Shown piece by piece: positions 45,524-55,814 of a stretch of DNA of 64,000 bases. How positions within the stretch are numbered: the first letter of the stretch is position 1; the number at the start of each line of letters is the position of its first letter. This DNA is from Synechococcus sp. AG-670-B23 (GTDB lineage: Bacteria > Cyanobacteriota > Cyanobacteriia > PCC-6307 > Cyanobiaceae): assembly GCA_003209165.1 (NCBI GenBank), contig QCSL01000005.1, positions 1-64,000 on the forward strand, written 5' to 3'. The translations under genes were made by a program, and so were the position numbers. Below the pieces are notes generated by a model. That model saw only the letters and a list, made by a program, of their open reading frames with translations, was not told the origin of the DNA and searched no databases.

Positions 45524-46264
45524 ATGTCAGAGAACACATCCCCTTCCATCTCCGCTGTTCGCGACCTGCGCGAAGCCAGCTGTGGTCCTATTGGTGCCCC
45601 GACGGTAACCAATGATCTCAGCGAAAACGTCATCCTCACCAGCCTGGATGACCTGCACAACTGGGCCCGTCTCAGTAGTCTCTGGCCCCTCCTTTACGGC
45701 ACGGCGTGCTGCTTCATCGAGTTCGCGGCATTGCTTGGCTCCCGTTTCGACTTTGACCGCTTTGGTCTGGTGCCCCGCAGTTCCCCGCGTCAGGCCGACC
45801 TTTTAATTGTGGCCGGCACGGTCACCATGAAGATGGCTCCGGCTTTGGTGCGGCTCTATGAGCAGATGCCAGAGCCGAAGTACGTGATTGCAATGGGTGC
45901 CTGCACCATCACCGGTGGCATGTTCAGCGCTGATTCCACCACCGCAGTGCGCGGTGTTGACAAGCTGATCCCGGTTGATCTCTATCTGCCGGGCTGCCCG
46001 CCTCGCCCTGAAGCCATCTTTGACGCCGTGATCAAGTTGCGAAAGAAAGTGGGTGACGAGTCTCTCGCTGAGCGCAGTAAACATCAGCAGACCCACCGCT
46101 ACATGACGGTGCCCCATCAGATGAAGCGGGTGAAGCCTCAGGTGACTGGAGCCTACTTGCGCGCTGAAACCCAGAAAGCTGCCCTGGCTGAAGCTCCAGC
46201 CGGGCAGACTTTGACCACTGATGCCGCCGTGCTCACCACCGCAGCTGAACTCGTCGAGTCATGA
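45524..46264 (+). CDS. ndhK: NAD(P)H-quinone oxidoreductase subunit K (NdhK)
   Basis: A 246-residue hydrophilic NDH-1 subunit bearing the N2-type 4Fe-4S cluster. Ligands appear in [10 protein letters not shown] (two adjacent Cys), GACTITGGM and [12 protein letters not shown] start at ATG 45524, 2 nt after the ndhC stop. A variable C-terminal ~45 residues is Ala- and Thr-rich. It overlaps ndhJ by 4 nt (ATGA). Confidence 0.96.
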   Translation: MSENTSPSISAVRDLREASCGPIGAPTVTNDLSENVILTSLDDLHNWARLSSLWPLLYGTACCFIEFAALLGSRFDFDRFGLVPRSSPRQADLLIVAGTVTMKMAPALVRLYEQMPEPKYVIAMGACTITGGMFSADSTTAVRGVDKLIPVDLYLPGCPPRPEAIFDAVIKLRKKVGDESLAERSKHQQTHRYMTVPHQMKRVKPQVTGAYLRAETQKAALAEAPAGQTLTTDAAVLTTAAELVES

Positions 46265-46827
46265 GCGAAACCCCTTCCAAGAAACCTGCCGCCTCCGATG
46301 AAGCTGGTGCGGTTCTTGCTACCGAACCTGGTCCGGTGAGCCAATGGCTTAATAAACAAAGCTTCGATCACGACATCCTGGAACCCGATCATCTCGGCGT
46401 CGAGCAGATAGGTATTGAATCTGACGTGCTTCCGATGATTGTCGCGGCTCTCAAGAGCAACGGTTTTGATTACCTGCAGTGCCAAGGGGGCTACGACGAA
46501 GGCCCTGGTGAGCAGTTGGTTTGCTTCTATCACTTATTGGCGATGGCAGAACAGGTGGAGGCCATGGCGTCAGACCCTTCAGCCAAGCTGCGGGAAGTTC
46601 GGATCAAAGTCTTCCTCAGCCGCGAGGGCACCCCTTCGCTGCCTTCGATCTATGGCCTGTTCCGCGGTGCTGATTGGCAGGAACGTGAAACCTTCGACAT
46701 GTACGGCATCCAATTTGAAGGCCACCCGCATCCCAAGCGGTTGCTGATGCCTGAGGATTGGAAAGGTTGGCCGTTGCGTAAGGACTACGTCCAGCCCGAC
46801 TTCTACGAAATGCAGGACGCCTACTGA
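46261..46827 (+). CDS. ndhJ: NAD(P)H-quinone oxidoreductase subunit J (NdhJ)
   Basis: A 188-residue NDH-1 connecting-arm subunit (NuoC family). The signature is visible: [20 protein letters not shown] (~138-157), then [18 protein letters not shown] near the end. The first ~35 residues are a low-complexity Ala/Pro/Glu extension. It closes the ndhCKJ operon and converges on the YvcK-like gene with only 7 nt between stops. Confidence 0.96.
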   Translation: MSETPSKKPAASDEAGAVLATEPGPVSQWLNKQSFDHDILEPDHLGVEQIGIESDVLPMIVAALKSNGFDYLQCQGGYDEGPGEQLVCFYHLLAMAEQVEAMASDPSAKLREVRIKVFLSREGTPSLPSIYGLFRGADWQERETFDMYGIQFEGHPHPKRLLMPEDWKGWPLRKDYVQPDFYEMQDAY

Positions 46828-46834
46828 AGGCCTT

Positions 46835-48229
46835 TCACGAGGCGTTCTGGGAGCGGTGACTGCGGTAAAACCTCATCACCGCTAGAGCAAGACTGCGAGA
46901 ATCGTGGCGCAGCGTTGCTGTTGGTCGGACCCCCTGCAGCGGTGCCTGGGTGATGTCGTAGCCATCGGAGCGAAGCCCTTCAGCATCGCAGCGAACTGGA
47001 TCCGAGCCGCAGCTTTGGTAGTACCGAACCAGATTTGAACTAGGTAGCTCGTCCTGGGCCAGGACGGCATTGAAGAGTCTGGGTTCAATGCCAAGGCTGG
47101 CAAGTTGCGCTTCGATCGCTCGGATGTGACCGCGTACATCCAGCCCATCGGTCTCTCCGGGCTGAGTCATCAAGTTGCAGATGTAGAGCCGTGGTGCGCG
47201 GCTGCGTTTTATTGCACTCACCAGCTCCGGCACCAGAAGATTTGGGAGCAGAGATGTGTAAAGGCTGCCGGGCCCGAGCACGATCAGGTCGGCGTTGGCG
47301 ATCGCCTCGAGCGCCCGAGGCAGGGCCGGAGGGCGTTCAGGAATGCAGCCCAGGCGAACGATGGGGCTGGGGGCATGGCCAATGTTGCTCTCACCTTCGA
47401 TGCGTTGGCCGTTTTCAAGCTCGGCCCAGAGCCGCACATCCACATTGGTGGCTGGTACCACCTGACCTTGCACCGCCAGGACACGACTGGAGGCGGTGAT
47501 GGCTGTTTCTAGATTGCCCGTAATGGCTGTCAGGGCCGAAAGAAACAGATTGCCGAAGCTGTGACCCTCTAGGCCGCTACCGGCCGAAAAGCGGTATTGG
47601 AACAGTCGAGTGAGCAGCGGTTCTTCGGTGGAGAGGGCGGCCAGACAGTTGCGGATGTCGCCCGGAGGCAGCACCCCAAGTTCCCGCCGCAGGACCCCGC
47701 TGCTGCCGCCGTCGTCAGCGACGGTGACGATGGCGGTGATGTGGCTGCTGTAACGCTTCAGCCCGCTCAGAAGGGTCGATAAGCCTGTTCCGCCGCCGAT
47801 GGCCACGATGTTGGGACCTCGTCTCAAGCGGCTTTTGGCCCGTAGGGCATCCACCAGCACGGTGTCTTTGTCGGGGGCGAGAGCCTGTTGAATTGAACCG
47901 AAGCTGCGGCTCTGTCCCCAAAGCAACAGTCCGCTGCCGATCAGGACCACCAGGGGCCCGGTGATCTCCCGGGGCAACACGGTGGTAAGGGTGCTCAGCA
48001 GCCAGCTGAGTGTTTCCAGAATCCAGTAGATCGGTTTCAGATCGGCCCAGACGGCTGCCCCCAACAGCGCCATCAACAGGCCCAGGCCGGAGGTGAGTAG
48101 CCAGCGTTTGACCACCAGGCCGGGTTGCAGCCAGCGCATGGCCCGTTGGGATCGGGTCATCAGGTCCCGTCGCCGCCGATCGTGCGTCATCCGGGCTTGT
48201 CGTCTTCTTGTCGGGGGCTTTCGCGCCAA
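46835..48229 (-). CDS. YvcK/CofD-like protein (UPF0052), membrane-anchored
   Basis: A 464-residue protein. The first ~30 residues are Arg-rich and are followed by two hydrophobic segments (~43-62 and ~78-110), a cyanobacterial extension absent from Bacillus YvcK. The core begins near 140 with VAIGGGTGLSTLLSGL, TVADDGGSSGVLRRELG and PPGDIRNCLAAL, which bind UDP-GlcNAc-type sugars or related ligands. LVRYYQSCGSDPVRCDAEG lies near 402-420. YvcK regulates cell-wall and carbon metabolism in Bacillus; the cyanobacterial role is not established. The gene is divergent from the ABC ATPase. Confidence 0.88.
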   Translation of the reverse strand: MARKPPTRRRQARMTHDRRRRDLMTRSQRAMRWLQPGLVVKRWLLTSGLGLLMALLGAAVWADLKPIYWILETLSWLLSTLTTVLPREITGPLVVLIGSGLLLWGQSRSFGSIQQALAPDKDTVLVDALRAKSRLRRGPNIVAIGGGTGLSTLLSGLKRYSSHITAIVTVADDGGSSGVLRRELGVLPPGDIRNCLAALSTEEPLLTRLFQYRFSAGSGLEGHSFGNLFLSALTAITGNLETAITASSRVLAVQGQVVPATNVDVRLWAELENGQRIEGESNIGHAPSPIVRLGCIPERPPALPRALEAIANADLIVLGPGSLYTSLLPNLLVPELVSAIKRSRAPRLYICNLMTQPGETDGLDVRGHIRAIEAQLASLGIEPRLFNAVLAQDELPSSNLVRYYQSCGSDPVRCDAEGLRSDGYDITQAPLQGVRPTATLRHDSRSLALAVMRFYRSHRSQNAS

Positions 48230-48312
48230 GGAACGGCTTGGTCCGCAAGTTCACCGAACTGTACGGAGCTTGTGGAAAGGCGGCAGGATGTCTGTGTTGT
48301 TGAGCCCAGATC

Positions 48313-49098
48313 GTGCCGCAGCTTCAATCCGTTGTGGAGATGCGGGACCTCACGATGCAGTGGGGACCTTGGCCGGTTCTCGATCGGGTCAACCTGACCC
48401 TGAGTGCTGGGGAGCGGTTGGCCGTGGTGGGCCCATCGGGGGCTGGCAAGTCAACGGTGTTGCGCCTGTTGGCAGGTTTGCAGTTGCCCACCAGCGGAGA
48501 GCTCCGCTTGTTCGACCAACCACAGTCCTACCTGCGACTGGACCAGACCGATCCGCCTGACGTGAGGTTGGTGTTCCAGAACCCTGCTCTGCTGGCATCG
48601 CTCACCGTTGAGGAGAACGTCGGATTCCTGTTGCGCGAACGGGCGCAGCTGTCTCGGCGGGAGATTCGTGATCGTGTGAATGCCTGCCTGGACGCCGTCG
48701 GGCTTTACGACGTGGGCCATCTCTATGCCGGGGAATTGAGTGGTGGAATGCAGAAGCGGGTGAGCTTTGCCCGTGCCCTGATCGATGATCCCCAACGGAG
48801 TGATCAATCTATGCCTTTGTTGCTGTATGACGAGCCCACCGCTGGGCTCGACCCCGTGGCCTGCACGCGGATTGAGGATCTGATTGTCAAGACCACCACC
48901 GTGGCGCAGGGATGTTCGGTGGTGGTGAGTCATGTGCGCAGCACGATTGAACGGTCTGCGGAACGTGTGGTGATGCTCTACGACGGCCAGTTCCAGTGGG
49001 AAGGTCCCGTCGACGCATTCCGCACCACAGACAACCCCTATGTCGTTCAGTTCAGGACGGGTAGCCTGCGCGGACCGATGCAACCGGCGGAGCACTGA
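48313..49098 (+). CDS. ABC transporter ATPase, MlaF-like
   Basis: A 261-residue ATPase. Walker A is VGPSGAGKSTVL (~38-49), the Q-loop is LVFQNPALLASLTVEENV, the signature is LSGGMQKRVSFARAL and Walker B is LLLYDEPTAGLDPVA. The Met in the signature and the downstream MCE protein place it in the MlaF/TGD3 lipid-transport group. Translation starts at GTG 48313. It likely powers lipid movement between inner and outer or thylakoid membranes. The MlaE permease is not in this window. Confidence 0.88.
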   Translation: MPQLQSVVEMRDLTMQWGPWPVLDRVNLTLSAGERLAVVGPSGAGKSTVLRLLAGLQLPTSGELRLFDQPQSYLRLDQTDPPDVRLVFQNPALLASLTVEENVGFLLRERAQLSRREIRDRVNACLDAVGLYDVGHLYAGELSGGMQKRVSFARALIDDPQRSDQSMPLLLYDEPTAGLDPVACTRIEDLIVKTTTVAQGCSVVVSHVRSTIERSAERVVMLYDGQFQWEGPVDAFRTTDNPYVVQFRTGSLRGPMQPAEH

Positions 49099-49103
49099 CC
49101 ACT

Positions 49104-49964
49104 ATGCGACGCAGCATTCGTGATGCCATCGTCGGATTCACAGTCATCGGCGGCATCGTCGGATTTGCTTCCACGGCTCTGTGGCTCCGAGGGGTCCGTC
49201 TGGGGGCCAGCCACTGGACCCTGACCGCCCGTTTCAATGACGCCGCGGGTCTGGCAGAGCGCTCACCCGTGACATACCGAGGCATCCTGGTGGGTTCGGT
49301 GAGCTCCATTGCTGTCACGTCCGAGGCGGTGGTGGCTGAGCTCGAAATCAACAATGGTGATCTGCGCCTGCCTCTGCCTGTTTCGGCCACTGTGGGGGCT
49401 GGTTCATTGCTGGGGGGCGACGCCACGGTGGCACTGGTCAGCCGCGGCACCCCACTTCCCCAGGACGCACCCTTGCCTCGAGGTGCCGATTGCCAGCCAA
49501 CACGACAGCTCTGCAACGGTGGAACTGTTGTGGGACGAGAGGCCCCCAGCCTCTCCACCGTGACCGCAACCATGCAGGAGCTGCTGGCACAGGTTCAGGA
49601 CGAACGGGTGATCCCCAATGTGGCTGCCTCACTCGAGCAGATTGAGGCCACTACCAAGGAATTCGAGGCGCTGACTATGCAGTTGCAGGATGAGTTGGCA
49701 AAGGCCGCACCCGTGATGCGCAATCTGGAGGCGGCGACGGCTCACATGAACAACATCGTGTCATCGCTCGACAACCCCCAGACAGTGAGTGAGCTCAAGC
49801 AGACGGCCGCCAATGCCGCAAAGCTCACCGCCAAGATTGATGCTGTAGGTGGCGATGTGGCTCAACTCACGGGGGATACTGCGTTCATGGAGGGCGTGCG
49901 CAATGTCACCATCGGTTTGGGCGAGTTGTTTGCTGAGATCTATCCGGCCCAGATCGGCCAATAG
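49104..49964 (+). CDS. MCE-domain lipid-transport protein (MlaD-like)
   Basis: A 286-residue protein, 5 nt after the MlaF-like ATPase. One N-terminal membrane helix (~residues 10-29) is followed by the MCE domain: VRLGASHWTLTARFNDAAGL, SPVTYRGILVGSV and VSATVGAGSLLGGDATVALV (~35-115). Residues ~160-280 are a long helical, coiled-coil-like region, as in plant TGD2 and cyanobacterial homologues. It would form a periplasmic ring that binds lipids. Two Cys (in GADCQPTRQLC) near 129-136 could form a disulfide. Confidence 0.88.
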   Translation: MRRSIRDAIVGFTVIGGIVGFASTALWLRGVRLGASHWTLTARFNDAAGLAERSPVTYRGILVGSVSSIAVTSEAVVAELEINNGDLRLPLPVSATVGAGSLLGGDATVALVSRGTPLPQDAPLPRGADCQPTRQLCNGGTVVGREAPSLSTVTATMQELLAQVQDERVIPNVAASLEQIEATTKEFEALTMQLQDELAKAAPVMRNLEAATAHMNNIVSSLDNPQTVSELKQTAANAAKLTAKIDAVGGDVAQLTGDTAFMEGVRNVTIGLGELFAEIYPAQIGQ

Positions 49965-50012
49965 GCGCGACATTTAGCCTCCAAATACACGATTTCGTTT
50001 CGATCGTCCTTT

Positions 50013-52118
50013 TTAGATGCTGCTGATGGCGTCCATCGCAACCGCTGCTATCGCCTGATCGCTGGCTTTGGGCAGTTGCACGTATTTGCCGCCTGCGGCT
50101 TCGGCGAGGTCTTTGCCCATACCGCTGCCGATGAACTTGCGCTCGGTGTCGATCACCAGCAGCTTGATCCCGAGCATCCGGTAGCGGCCGGCTACATCCA
50201 GCACCTCCTGTTTGAGATCGGGTTTCTCTTCGCCTACCAGTTCCGGTCGGCCCAGGGAGGTGCTCAGGGGGACATTGCCGCGACCGTCTGTGATGGCGAC
50301 TACCACCACCTGGCCGAGATCCCCCGTTGCAAGCGCATTTGCGCCGACGCGTGCGGCTTGGGTGAGGCCATGGGCAAGGGGTGAACCACCCCCGCAGGGC
50401 ATCGATTCTAGCCGGCGGCGGGCTGCTGTGATCGAGCGTGTGGGGGGGAGCAGCACATCGGCCTGATCGCCGCGGAAGGGGATCAGAGCCACTTCGTCAC
50501 GGTTTTCGTAGGCCTCGGTGAGCAGTCGGATCACGGCACCTTTGGCGCTCTGCATTCGATTCAGGGCCATCGAGCCGCTGGCATCCACGAGGAACACCAC
50601 CAGGGCACCGGCCTTGCGCTGCAGCAACTTGGCCCGCAGATCGCCTTCCTCCACGATCACAGAGCGGCCCGGTTCCCTCTCTCGGCGGATCTTCTGGTAG
50701 GGCGCCGCCGCCCGCAAGGTGGCGTCCACGGCGATCCGGCGCACCGGACCTCGGGGCAGAATTGGTTTCACATAGCGGCCACGGCTGTCGCTCAGCACCA
50801 CCGAACGGCTGCCGCTGTTGCCGCTCTTGGCCTTGGCGGCGTTGAAGAGCAGCAGATCAGGGTCCACCTCGATCGCTTCGGGGTCGAGCATGAACTCTTC
50901 GGGCACTGCAGGTGGAGCTTGATCCTCCTCGCCGTCACTCTCGTCATCGTCGCTGTTGTCTTCAGGAGTGTCGTTCTGTTCGTCGTCGGATCCTTCCGGG
51001 GGTGGGGGTGGATTTTCCTGTTGCTCATCTCCCTGGTCCTGGGGCGGTGGTGGCGGCTCCTGGTCTTGCGGCGGAGGTGGTTCCATTTGTTGGTCCGGTG
51101 GCGGCATCTGGGAAGCGCGCGGCGCGATCACCAAAGCAACGGCCACTTGAAGGTCGTCGGCCTCTACCTGATCCCGGCCGCTAAGGGCGGCATGGGCCTT
51201 GGCCACCCGAACTGCGTAGAGCTCAGACCGATGGCCTTCTACTCTGCCGCGGATAGCTTCAGTCACTAAGTATTCGATCTGCTCGCCGCTGATCTGCACA
51301 TCCGGAAGCCACTGGCGGGCAAGCAGCAGCTGAGTGGCCAGGGCATCCGTTTCTTCGCCCCACTTTTCTGCAAAGCTGCGGCTGCATTGGCCATGACTGA
51401 TCACCGCATTGGTGATTTCCACTCGCTGCTCGGTGCTCACCAGCTGATTGGCTGAGAGCACGATGGCGAAACGATCCAGCAGGTGATCGCGGACGTTGCC
51501 CTCTTCTGGGTTGTAGGTGGCAATCAGCAGAGGCCGGCAGGGGTGGCTGAGGCTGAGGCCCTCTCGTTCCACGCGGTTCTCCCCGCTGCCAACGGCCGCC
51601 AGCATCAAGTTGACGATGCCGTCATCCAGAAGATTGAGCTCGTCGACGTAGAGAACTCCACGGTGGGCATCTGCAAGCAGGCCGGGCTGAAAGACTGCGT
51701 TGCCGCTGGAGAGCGAGGCGGCGACATCAACGGCACCCACCAGCCGGTCCTCAGTAATTCCCAGGGGAATCTGAACGAAGGGGGCGGGAATGACAATGGA
51801 CGGTGCTTCACCATTGATGCTTTCCCTGGTGGCGTCGTCCCATTCGTCCGGGTTGTGTGGATCGAGATTTCGCCCCACTCCAACTTCTGAGTCAAGAACG
51901 TCGATCGGGGGCAGCAGGGCATGAAGGCCCCGAGCCAAAACTGATTTGCCGGTGCCTCGCCCACCAGCAATGACCACGCCCCCCAAGCCCGGGTCGACCG
52001 CCGCCAGCAACAGAGCAACCTTGATGATCCCATGACCGGTTATGGCTGCCAACGGAAAGGCGCGGGTCGCCTGGTCGTCTTTGATTGCTACACCACTTGC
52101 AACCATGGAGGCGTTCAA
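50013..52118 (-). CDS. chlD: Magnesium chelatase subunit D
   Basis: ChlD, with ChlI and ChlH, inserts Mg2+ into protoporphyrin IX, the first step toward chlorophyll. The 701-residue protein has an AAA+-like N-terminal half ([13 protein letters not shown] near residues 53-65), a Pro/Gln-rich then Asp/Glu-rich linker (~345-420) and a C-terminal von Willebrand A domain with the metal site [11 protein letters not shown] (~513-523). Length fits the family. It overlaps the start region of the preceding minus-strand gene's stop by 4 nt (ATGA), so it is co-translated with that unrelated-looking protein. Confidence 0.97.
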   Translation of the reverse strand: MNASMVASGVAIKDDQATRAFPLAAITGHGIIKVALLLAAVDPGLGGVVIAGGRGTGKSVLARGLHALLPPIDVLDSEVGVGRNLDPHNPDEWDDATRESINGEAPSIVIPAPFVQIPLGITEDRLVGAVDVAASLSSGNAVFQPGLLADAHRGVLYVDELNLLDDGIVNLMLAAVGSGENRVEREGLSLSHPCRPLLIATYNPEEGNVRDHLLDRFAIVLSANQLVSTEQRVEITNAVISHGQCSRSFAEKWGEETDALATQLLLARQWLPDVQISGEQIEYLVTEAIRGRVEGHRSELYAVRVAKAHAALSGRDQVEADDLQVAVALVIAPRASQMPPPDQQMEPPPPQDQEPPPPPQDQGDEQQENPPPPPEGSDDEQNDTPEDNSDDDESDGEEDQAPPAVPEEFMLDPEAIEVDPDLLLFNAAKAKSGNSGSRSVVLSDSRGRYVKPILPRGPVRRIAVDATLRAAAPYQKIRREREPGRSVIVEEGDLRAKLLQRKAGALVVFLVDASGSMALNRMQSAKGAVIRLLTEAYENRDEVALIPFRGDQADVLLPPTRSITAARRRLESMPCGGGSPLAHGLTQAARVGANALATGDLGQVVVVAITDGRGNVPLSTSLGRPELVGEEKPDLKQEVLDVAGRYRMLGIKLLVIDTERKFIGSGMGKDLAEAAGGKYVQLPKASDQAIAAVAMDAISSI

Positions 52119-53497
52119 CCTGCTTTGGGGGCAGTCTTGCGGATCGCGCCAGGCTTTTGATCCATTGAGGTGGCATTCAAGCGGCCTTGTTTATGCAACT
52201 GAGCCTCGAGGCACTCGGTAACCAGTGTGTTGAAGACCAACTTGAGTTGCTGTTGCTCAAGCTCGGGATCTGAAAAGTCGGTATTTGATGGCTCGAGTTG
52301 TTCAAGGATCGCTTTTAATCCATTGTTAAATCTTGGAGGTAACTTGAGCTCGAGATGTTCTCGAATGAAGAACGAAATCGCTTCCGAGGGTGATGACGAG
52401 GAGTTGGTAAGCAGCGCCATCTTGGTGAGGGTTTTTGCTATCGACTCATAAGCCTTGGTGGCAGTATCTTTGTTTTCTGAGTCAGTTAACTTTTTCCAGG
52501 ATTGGATGGCTTCATGCTCTCGTTCGAGTGCGGCGAGTGATTCTCCCCTTAATTGCAGGGAAGCGCCATCGCCCGGGTAGTAATCAAGAATTGAATTCGC
52601 AAGCCATAGAGATATTTCTGGACTTTCGTCGAGGCAGCTGGTGGCCTCATTGAAAATTAAAGATTTGATTTCCGTTTCCGTGTAAGCGCTTATGTCTTCA
52701 GACATGCGTTGAGTATCGATCGAACTAGCAGATGTGACTATTCTTGTCTGCACAATGAGGAAAAATGTCTTTCGAGAATTGTAATAATCTGCTTCGCTAT
52801 TGAGTTTATCTTTGTACTCTTTAATTCGATCTTTGATTTCCGGGTTTTTGATTCCCTGATTGAGGTCTTCTAATAGTTCAAGGGCCGTTAAGTGTTGCCC
52901 CATCATGCCTAGGGATAGAGCTTTATCAAGAACGAGTAGGGGCGATTCCAGTCCTGCCCTTAGGCTTTGTTCAGTAAGATCGAAGGAGAGCTTTGGAAGG
53001 TCGGCGGAGCGTGCCAAAGCAGCTTCCTCACAAATTAAAGGGGTGACATCAACTTCGGTAGACCAATCTTTAAGCTTTGGTAGGTTGTTGAGCGTTTGTC
53101 GGTACTTTTTGGCTCTAGCGTGAAGGTTATTGATCAGGTGCTTTGTTGATTTAATTCTTTCGAGCTCAATTCTTTGTGTAGTTTCCAGATGTTGTTGGGC
53201 TGCAGCTGCAAGTTTTGGCTTGTTTTTAAGCTCGCTTAGGCGACGCCAGATCGTATTGGCTTCCTCGTAGCGTTTGACTTGTGAAAGCAGACAAGCCTTC
53301 TTGAATAGAATTTGATTGGTCGCATTTCCATTGTCAATGTTTGCATCAATAACCTTGAGGGCTCTTTTGAACTTTTTTTCTGATATTAGTTGGCTAACTT
53401 CCTCAAGAGCAAGGCGCTCAGATTCTTTTTTGCGATTTGAATTTGTTTTATTGCCATTGAGGAAAGGGTTGTGTTTGCGAATTTGTTCGAAAAACAT
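52115..53497 (-). CDS. Helical repeat (TPR-like) protein of unknown function upstream of chlD
   Basis: A 460-residue, mostly helical protein with no signal or membrane segment. Several helical pairs look like TPR units (for example [22 protein letters not shown] and [19 protein letters not shown]). Residues ~95-130 form a charged coiled coil. The sequence is Ser-, Lys- and Asn-rich and AT-rich in codon use, in sharp contrast with chlD, whose start it overlaps by 4 nt. I do not recognise a family. Coupling to chlD suggests but does not show a link with chlorophyll synthesis. Confidence 0.75.
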   Translation of the reverse strand: MFFEQIRKHNPFLNGNKTNSNRKKESERLALEEVSQLISEKKFKRALKVIDANIDNGNATNQILFKKACLLSQVKRYEEANTIWRRLSELKNKPKLAAAAQQHLETTQRIELERIKSTKHLINNLHARAKKYRQTLNNLPKLKDWSTEVDVTPLICEEAALARSADLPKLSFDLTEQSLRAGLESPLLVLDKALSLGMMGQHLTALELLEDLNQGIKNPEIKDRIKEYKDKLNSEADYYNSRKTFFLIVQTRIVTSASSIDTQRMSEDISAYTETEIKSLIFNEATSCLDESPEISLWLANSILDYYPGDGASLQLRGESLAALEREHEAIQSWKKLTDSENKDTATKAYESIAKTLTKMALLTNSSSSPSEAISFFIREHLELKLPPRFNNGLKAILEQLEPSNTDFSDPELEQQQLKLVFNTLVTECLEAQLHKQGRLNATSMDQKPGAIRKTAPKAG

Positions 53498-53587
53498 CCT
53501 TTTTGTCCTCGTAAACCCTTCAAATCTCAGCGATCATTGCATGGGCAGCTTCTTAGTGTCGATGCCTGTGTCTTCACGACGTTTGCA

Positions 53588-54124
53588 ATGGCACCGTTCC
53601 CCTTGGAAACAACGCTTGCCATTGGGCTCGGGGCCAATCTGAGCAGTCTCCATGGGCCTCCGGAATCCACCCTGCGTTGGATCTTGCCCTGCCTGATTGA
53701 TCTGCTTGTGGAGTGGGGCGATGCCGATGCTCGGGATGTCCGTTGTTCTTCGTTTCTGAAGACTCAGCCGCTCGGAGGACCGCCAGGCCAAGATGAGTAC
53801 TGCAATGCTGTTCTTCTGATCCCGCGCGTGCAGCGGCCGATGTCTGAAGTGGCGGCACTCGAGCTGCTGGAGCACATGCAGCGTTTGGAACAGAGCTGCG
53901 GCCGCGATCGTCAGCGAGAGCAGCGCTGGGGACCGCGCACGTTGGATCTCGACATTTTGTTTTGGGGAGATTTGCGGATGGAGCACCCTCGGTTGCTGCT
54001 GCCCCATCCCCGATTGCACCTCAGGACGTTTGTCCTGGAGCCTTTGCTAGAGGCAATGCAAGGGTCGGCTCCACCACGATCACCTGATCAGCCAGGGCCA
54101 GAAGCTCTGGGTCGTGGCTGCTGA
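53588..54124 (+). CDS. folK: 6-hydroxymethyl-dihydropterin pyrophosphokinase
   Basis: HPPK catalyses the pyrophosphorylation step of folate synthesis. I start at ATG 53588, giving 178 residues; the frame from 53471 is a shadow of the upstream gene. GLGANLSSLHGPP (~11-23) and RWGPRTLDLDILFWGD (~116-131) are the family signatures, and LPHPRLHLRTFVLEPLL is the usual C-terminal block. The last ~20 residues (Pro/Gly-rich) run 104 nt into the convergent ABC transporter gene and may be a read-on tail. Confidence 0.93.
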   Translation: MAPFPLETTLAIGLGANLSSLHGPPESTLRWILPCLIDLLVEWGDADARDVRCSSFLKTQPLGGPPGQDEYCNAVLLIPRVQRPMSEVAALELLEHMQRLEQSCGRDRQREQRWGPRTLDLDILFWGDLRMEHPRLLLPHPRLHLRTFVLEPLLEAMQGSAPPRSPDQPGPEALGRGC

Positions 54125-55814
54125 TAAGCATCAGCCGCTGTTGCGCCCGCTCCTGAATCACGGAGCGGACCTGCTCGGCGCCGGTTGCATCGAGAAAGGC
54201 GGTGGGTTCATCGAGTACCTCCAGCGGTTGGTCCCGCAACCAGGCACGTAGCAGACCCATTCTATGAATTTCTCCTCCAGAGAAGGGATTCTGCGCGAGT
54301 GCCAGCGGTGCATCCAGACCGCCTGGGCGTTCCAGCAGGTGGGTCAGCCCCAGTCGCTGCAGCCAGACTTCGATGATCTGCTGCGGTCGCCCGGCTCCTA
54401 AGAGCAGGTTGTCGCGCAGGCTCGCCTCAAACAGCACAGCGTTCTGGGGGGCGTAAGCGATCAGCTGGTGCATCTGCCGAGCGCCGGCTAGTCCGCTGAG
54501 CAGCCATGCCTCCCCATGGCTGCTCAGCTCCCAATGGCTGTCTTCTTCGAGGAGCAAACCGCAGATACGATCGAGCAGGGTTGTCTTTCCGCTGCCGGAC
54601 GGTCCGGTTATGGCGACCAGTCTCTTGGCGCGCAGCGAGAGGGCCTCCAGGCTTCGTGATCCATCATCACGACGACTCCAACGCAACTCACTCCATCGTT
54701 GACGGGTGAGCCTGGTAAGCAAGTCCTTATTGATGGTTAGATCACTGGTTTCGTCCTGGCGGGGGATCAGTTGCCCGCGCCGTTGCCGCAGCGCTTCATA
54801 GCCAGGCAGGTTGCCAAGGCAGAGCCGGCGTGCCTGCACCACTGTGCTCAAGGATGAACTGGCCCGATAGGCCAGCACCAGGGTGGTGGTAAGGACTTCG
54901 GCGGTCAGGGTTTCACTCTGCAGCAGCATCCAAAGACCGGCGACGGCCACTACCAGGGTGTCTCGCCAGGCGTTGAAACTGGCCCGGCGGCGTACCCGTT
55001 CGCGTAGCAGCCAGCGACCTTCAGCGGTTTCCTTGGCGAAGCGCTTCAGCAGCCAGGCCTCAGCAGTCGCCGCACGCAGGGCTTTGAGGCCATGGAGACC
55101 ATCGCCAACGGTGCGTTGCAGGGCTGCATTGAGGCGGCTCTGGATCCGGCCAAGCCCCCAACTGCCCGAGCGCTGCAGCAAGGCCGCTGCAGTGGTGGCC
55201 AACAGGGCCAGCAAGAGCGGCCAGGCCTTGGCTTGGCCGACCAGCACCACGCTGGTGAGGTAAATCGCCATGGCCAGCAGTGACTGTCCCATGCGCACCG
55301 CCTGATCCAGGCTCAGCGCCGTGCGGTTGATGTCGGCCATCAAGAGGGCGAGCAGCTCGCCGCGCCCCAGCCTGTCGAGTTGGGCCGACGAGGCTTTGAA
55401 CACCTGATGCAGCAGCTGTTGCCGCAGCCGATCGGTGAAGCCGGAGCGCAGTCGCTCCCGGTTGATGTCGACCTGGGCCTGAATCAGACCACGTAGCAGG
55501 ATTGAGCCCACCAGCAGCCCGAGGCTGGCGGCAATGGGAATTCCGCCGATCAAGGGGCCGGCGTCCGCTCTGGAACCTGACCCCAGCAGCAGGGTGACTG
55601 CAAGGCCTAGCCCGGCGATGTCAAGCAGGCTGTTGAGAGTGCTCAACCCGCTTAGCAGGGCTAGATGAAGGCATCCCGCTTCTAGAGCCAATGCCTTGAG
55701 CAACTGGACCTGGCGCCGACGAGGCAGTGGGTGCTGGCCTGTTTCGTTCAAGGCAGATGACACAGTGGCTTGGTTTAACAGCCATGCTGGGCCCCAGCAA
55801 TGACCGTGAGCCAT
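54021..55814 (-). CDS. ABC transporter, fused membrane and ATPase domains
   Basis: A half-size exporter of about 597 residues from the ATG at 55814, or 580 from a GTG at 55763; the upstream-most in-frame ATG at 55931 would overlap the divergent NUDIX gene heavily. A six-helix domain (about 45-330 from 55814) is followed by the ATPase: Walker A GPSGSGKTTLL, an atypical signature FSGGEIHRM and Walker B LEVLDEPTAF. It resembles CydC/D or lantibiotic exporter types; substrate unknown. Its 3' end overlaps folK by 104 nt on the other strand. Confidence 0.8.
   Translation of the reverse strand: MAHGHCWGPAWLLNQATVSSALNETGQHPLPRRRQVQLLKALALEAGCLHLALLSGLSTLNSLLDIAGLGLAVTLLLGSGSRADAGPLIGGIPIAASLGLLVGSILLRGLIQAQVDINRERLRSGFTDRLRQQLLHQVFKASSAQLDRLGRGELLALLMADINRTALSLDQAVRMGQSLLAMAIYLTSVVLVGQAKAWPLLLALLATTAAALLQRSGSWGLGRIQSRLNAALQRTVGDGLHGLKALRAATAEAWLLKRFAKETAEGRWLLRERVRRRASFNAWRDTLVVAVAGLWMLLQSETLTAEVLTTTLVLAYRASSSLSTVVQARRLCLGNLPGYEALRQRRGQLIPRQDETSDLTINKDLLTRLTRQRWSELRWSRRDDGSRSLEALSLRAKRLVAITGPSGSGKTTLLDRICGLLLEEDSHWELSSHGEAWLLSGLAGARQMHQLIAYAPQNAVLFEASLRDNLLLGAGRPQQIIEVWLQRLGLTHLLERPGGLDAPLALAQNPFSGGEIHRMGLLRAWLRDQPLEVLDEPTAFLDATGAEQVRSVIQERAQQRLMLISSHDPELLALADQVIVVEPTLALPLAKAPGQTS

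Noticed and set aside
50880-51090. Repetitive sequence in chlD as a possible tandem repeat element
   Set aside because: It is the Pro/Gln- and acid-rich linker normal for ChlD proteins, not a mobile or regulatory repeat.
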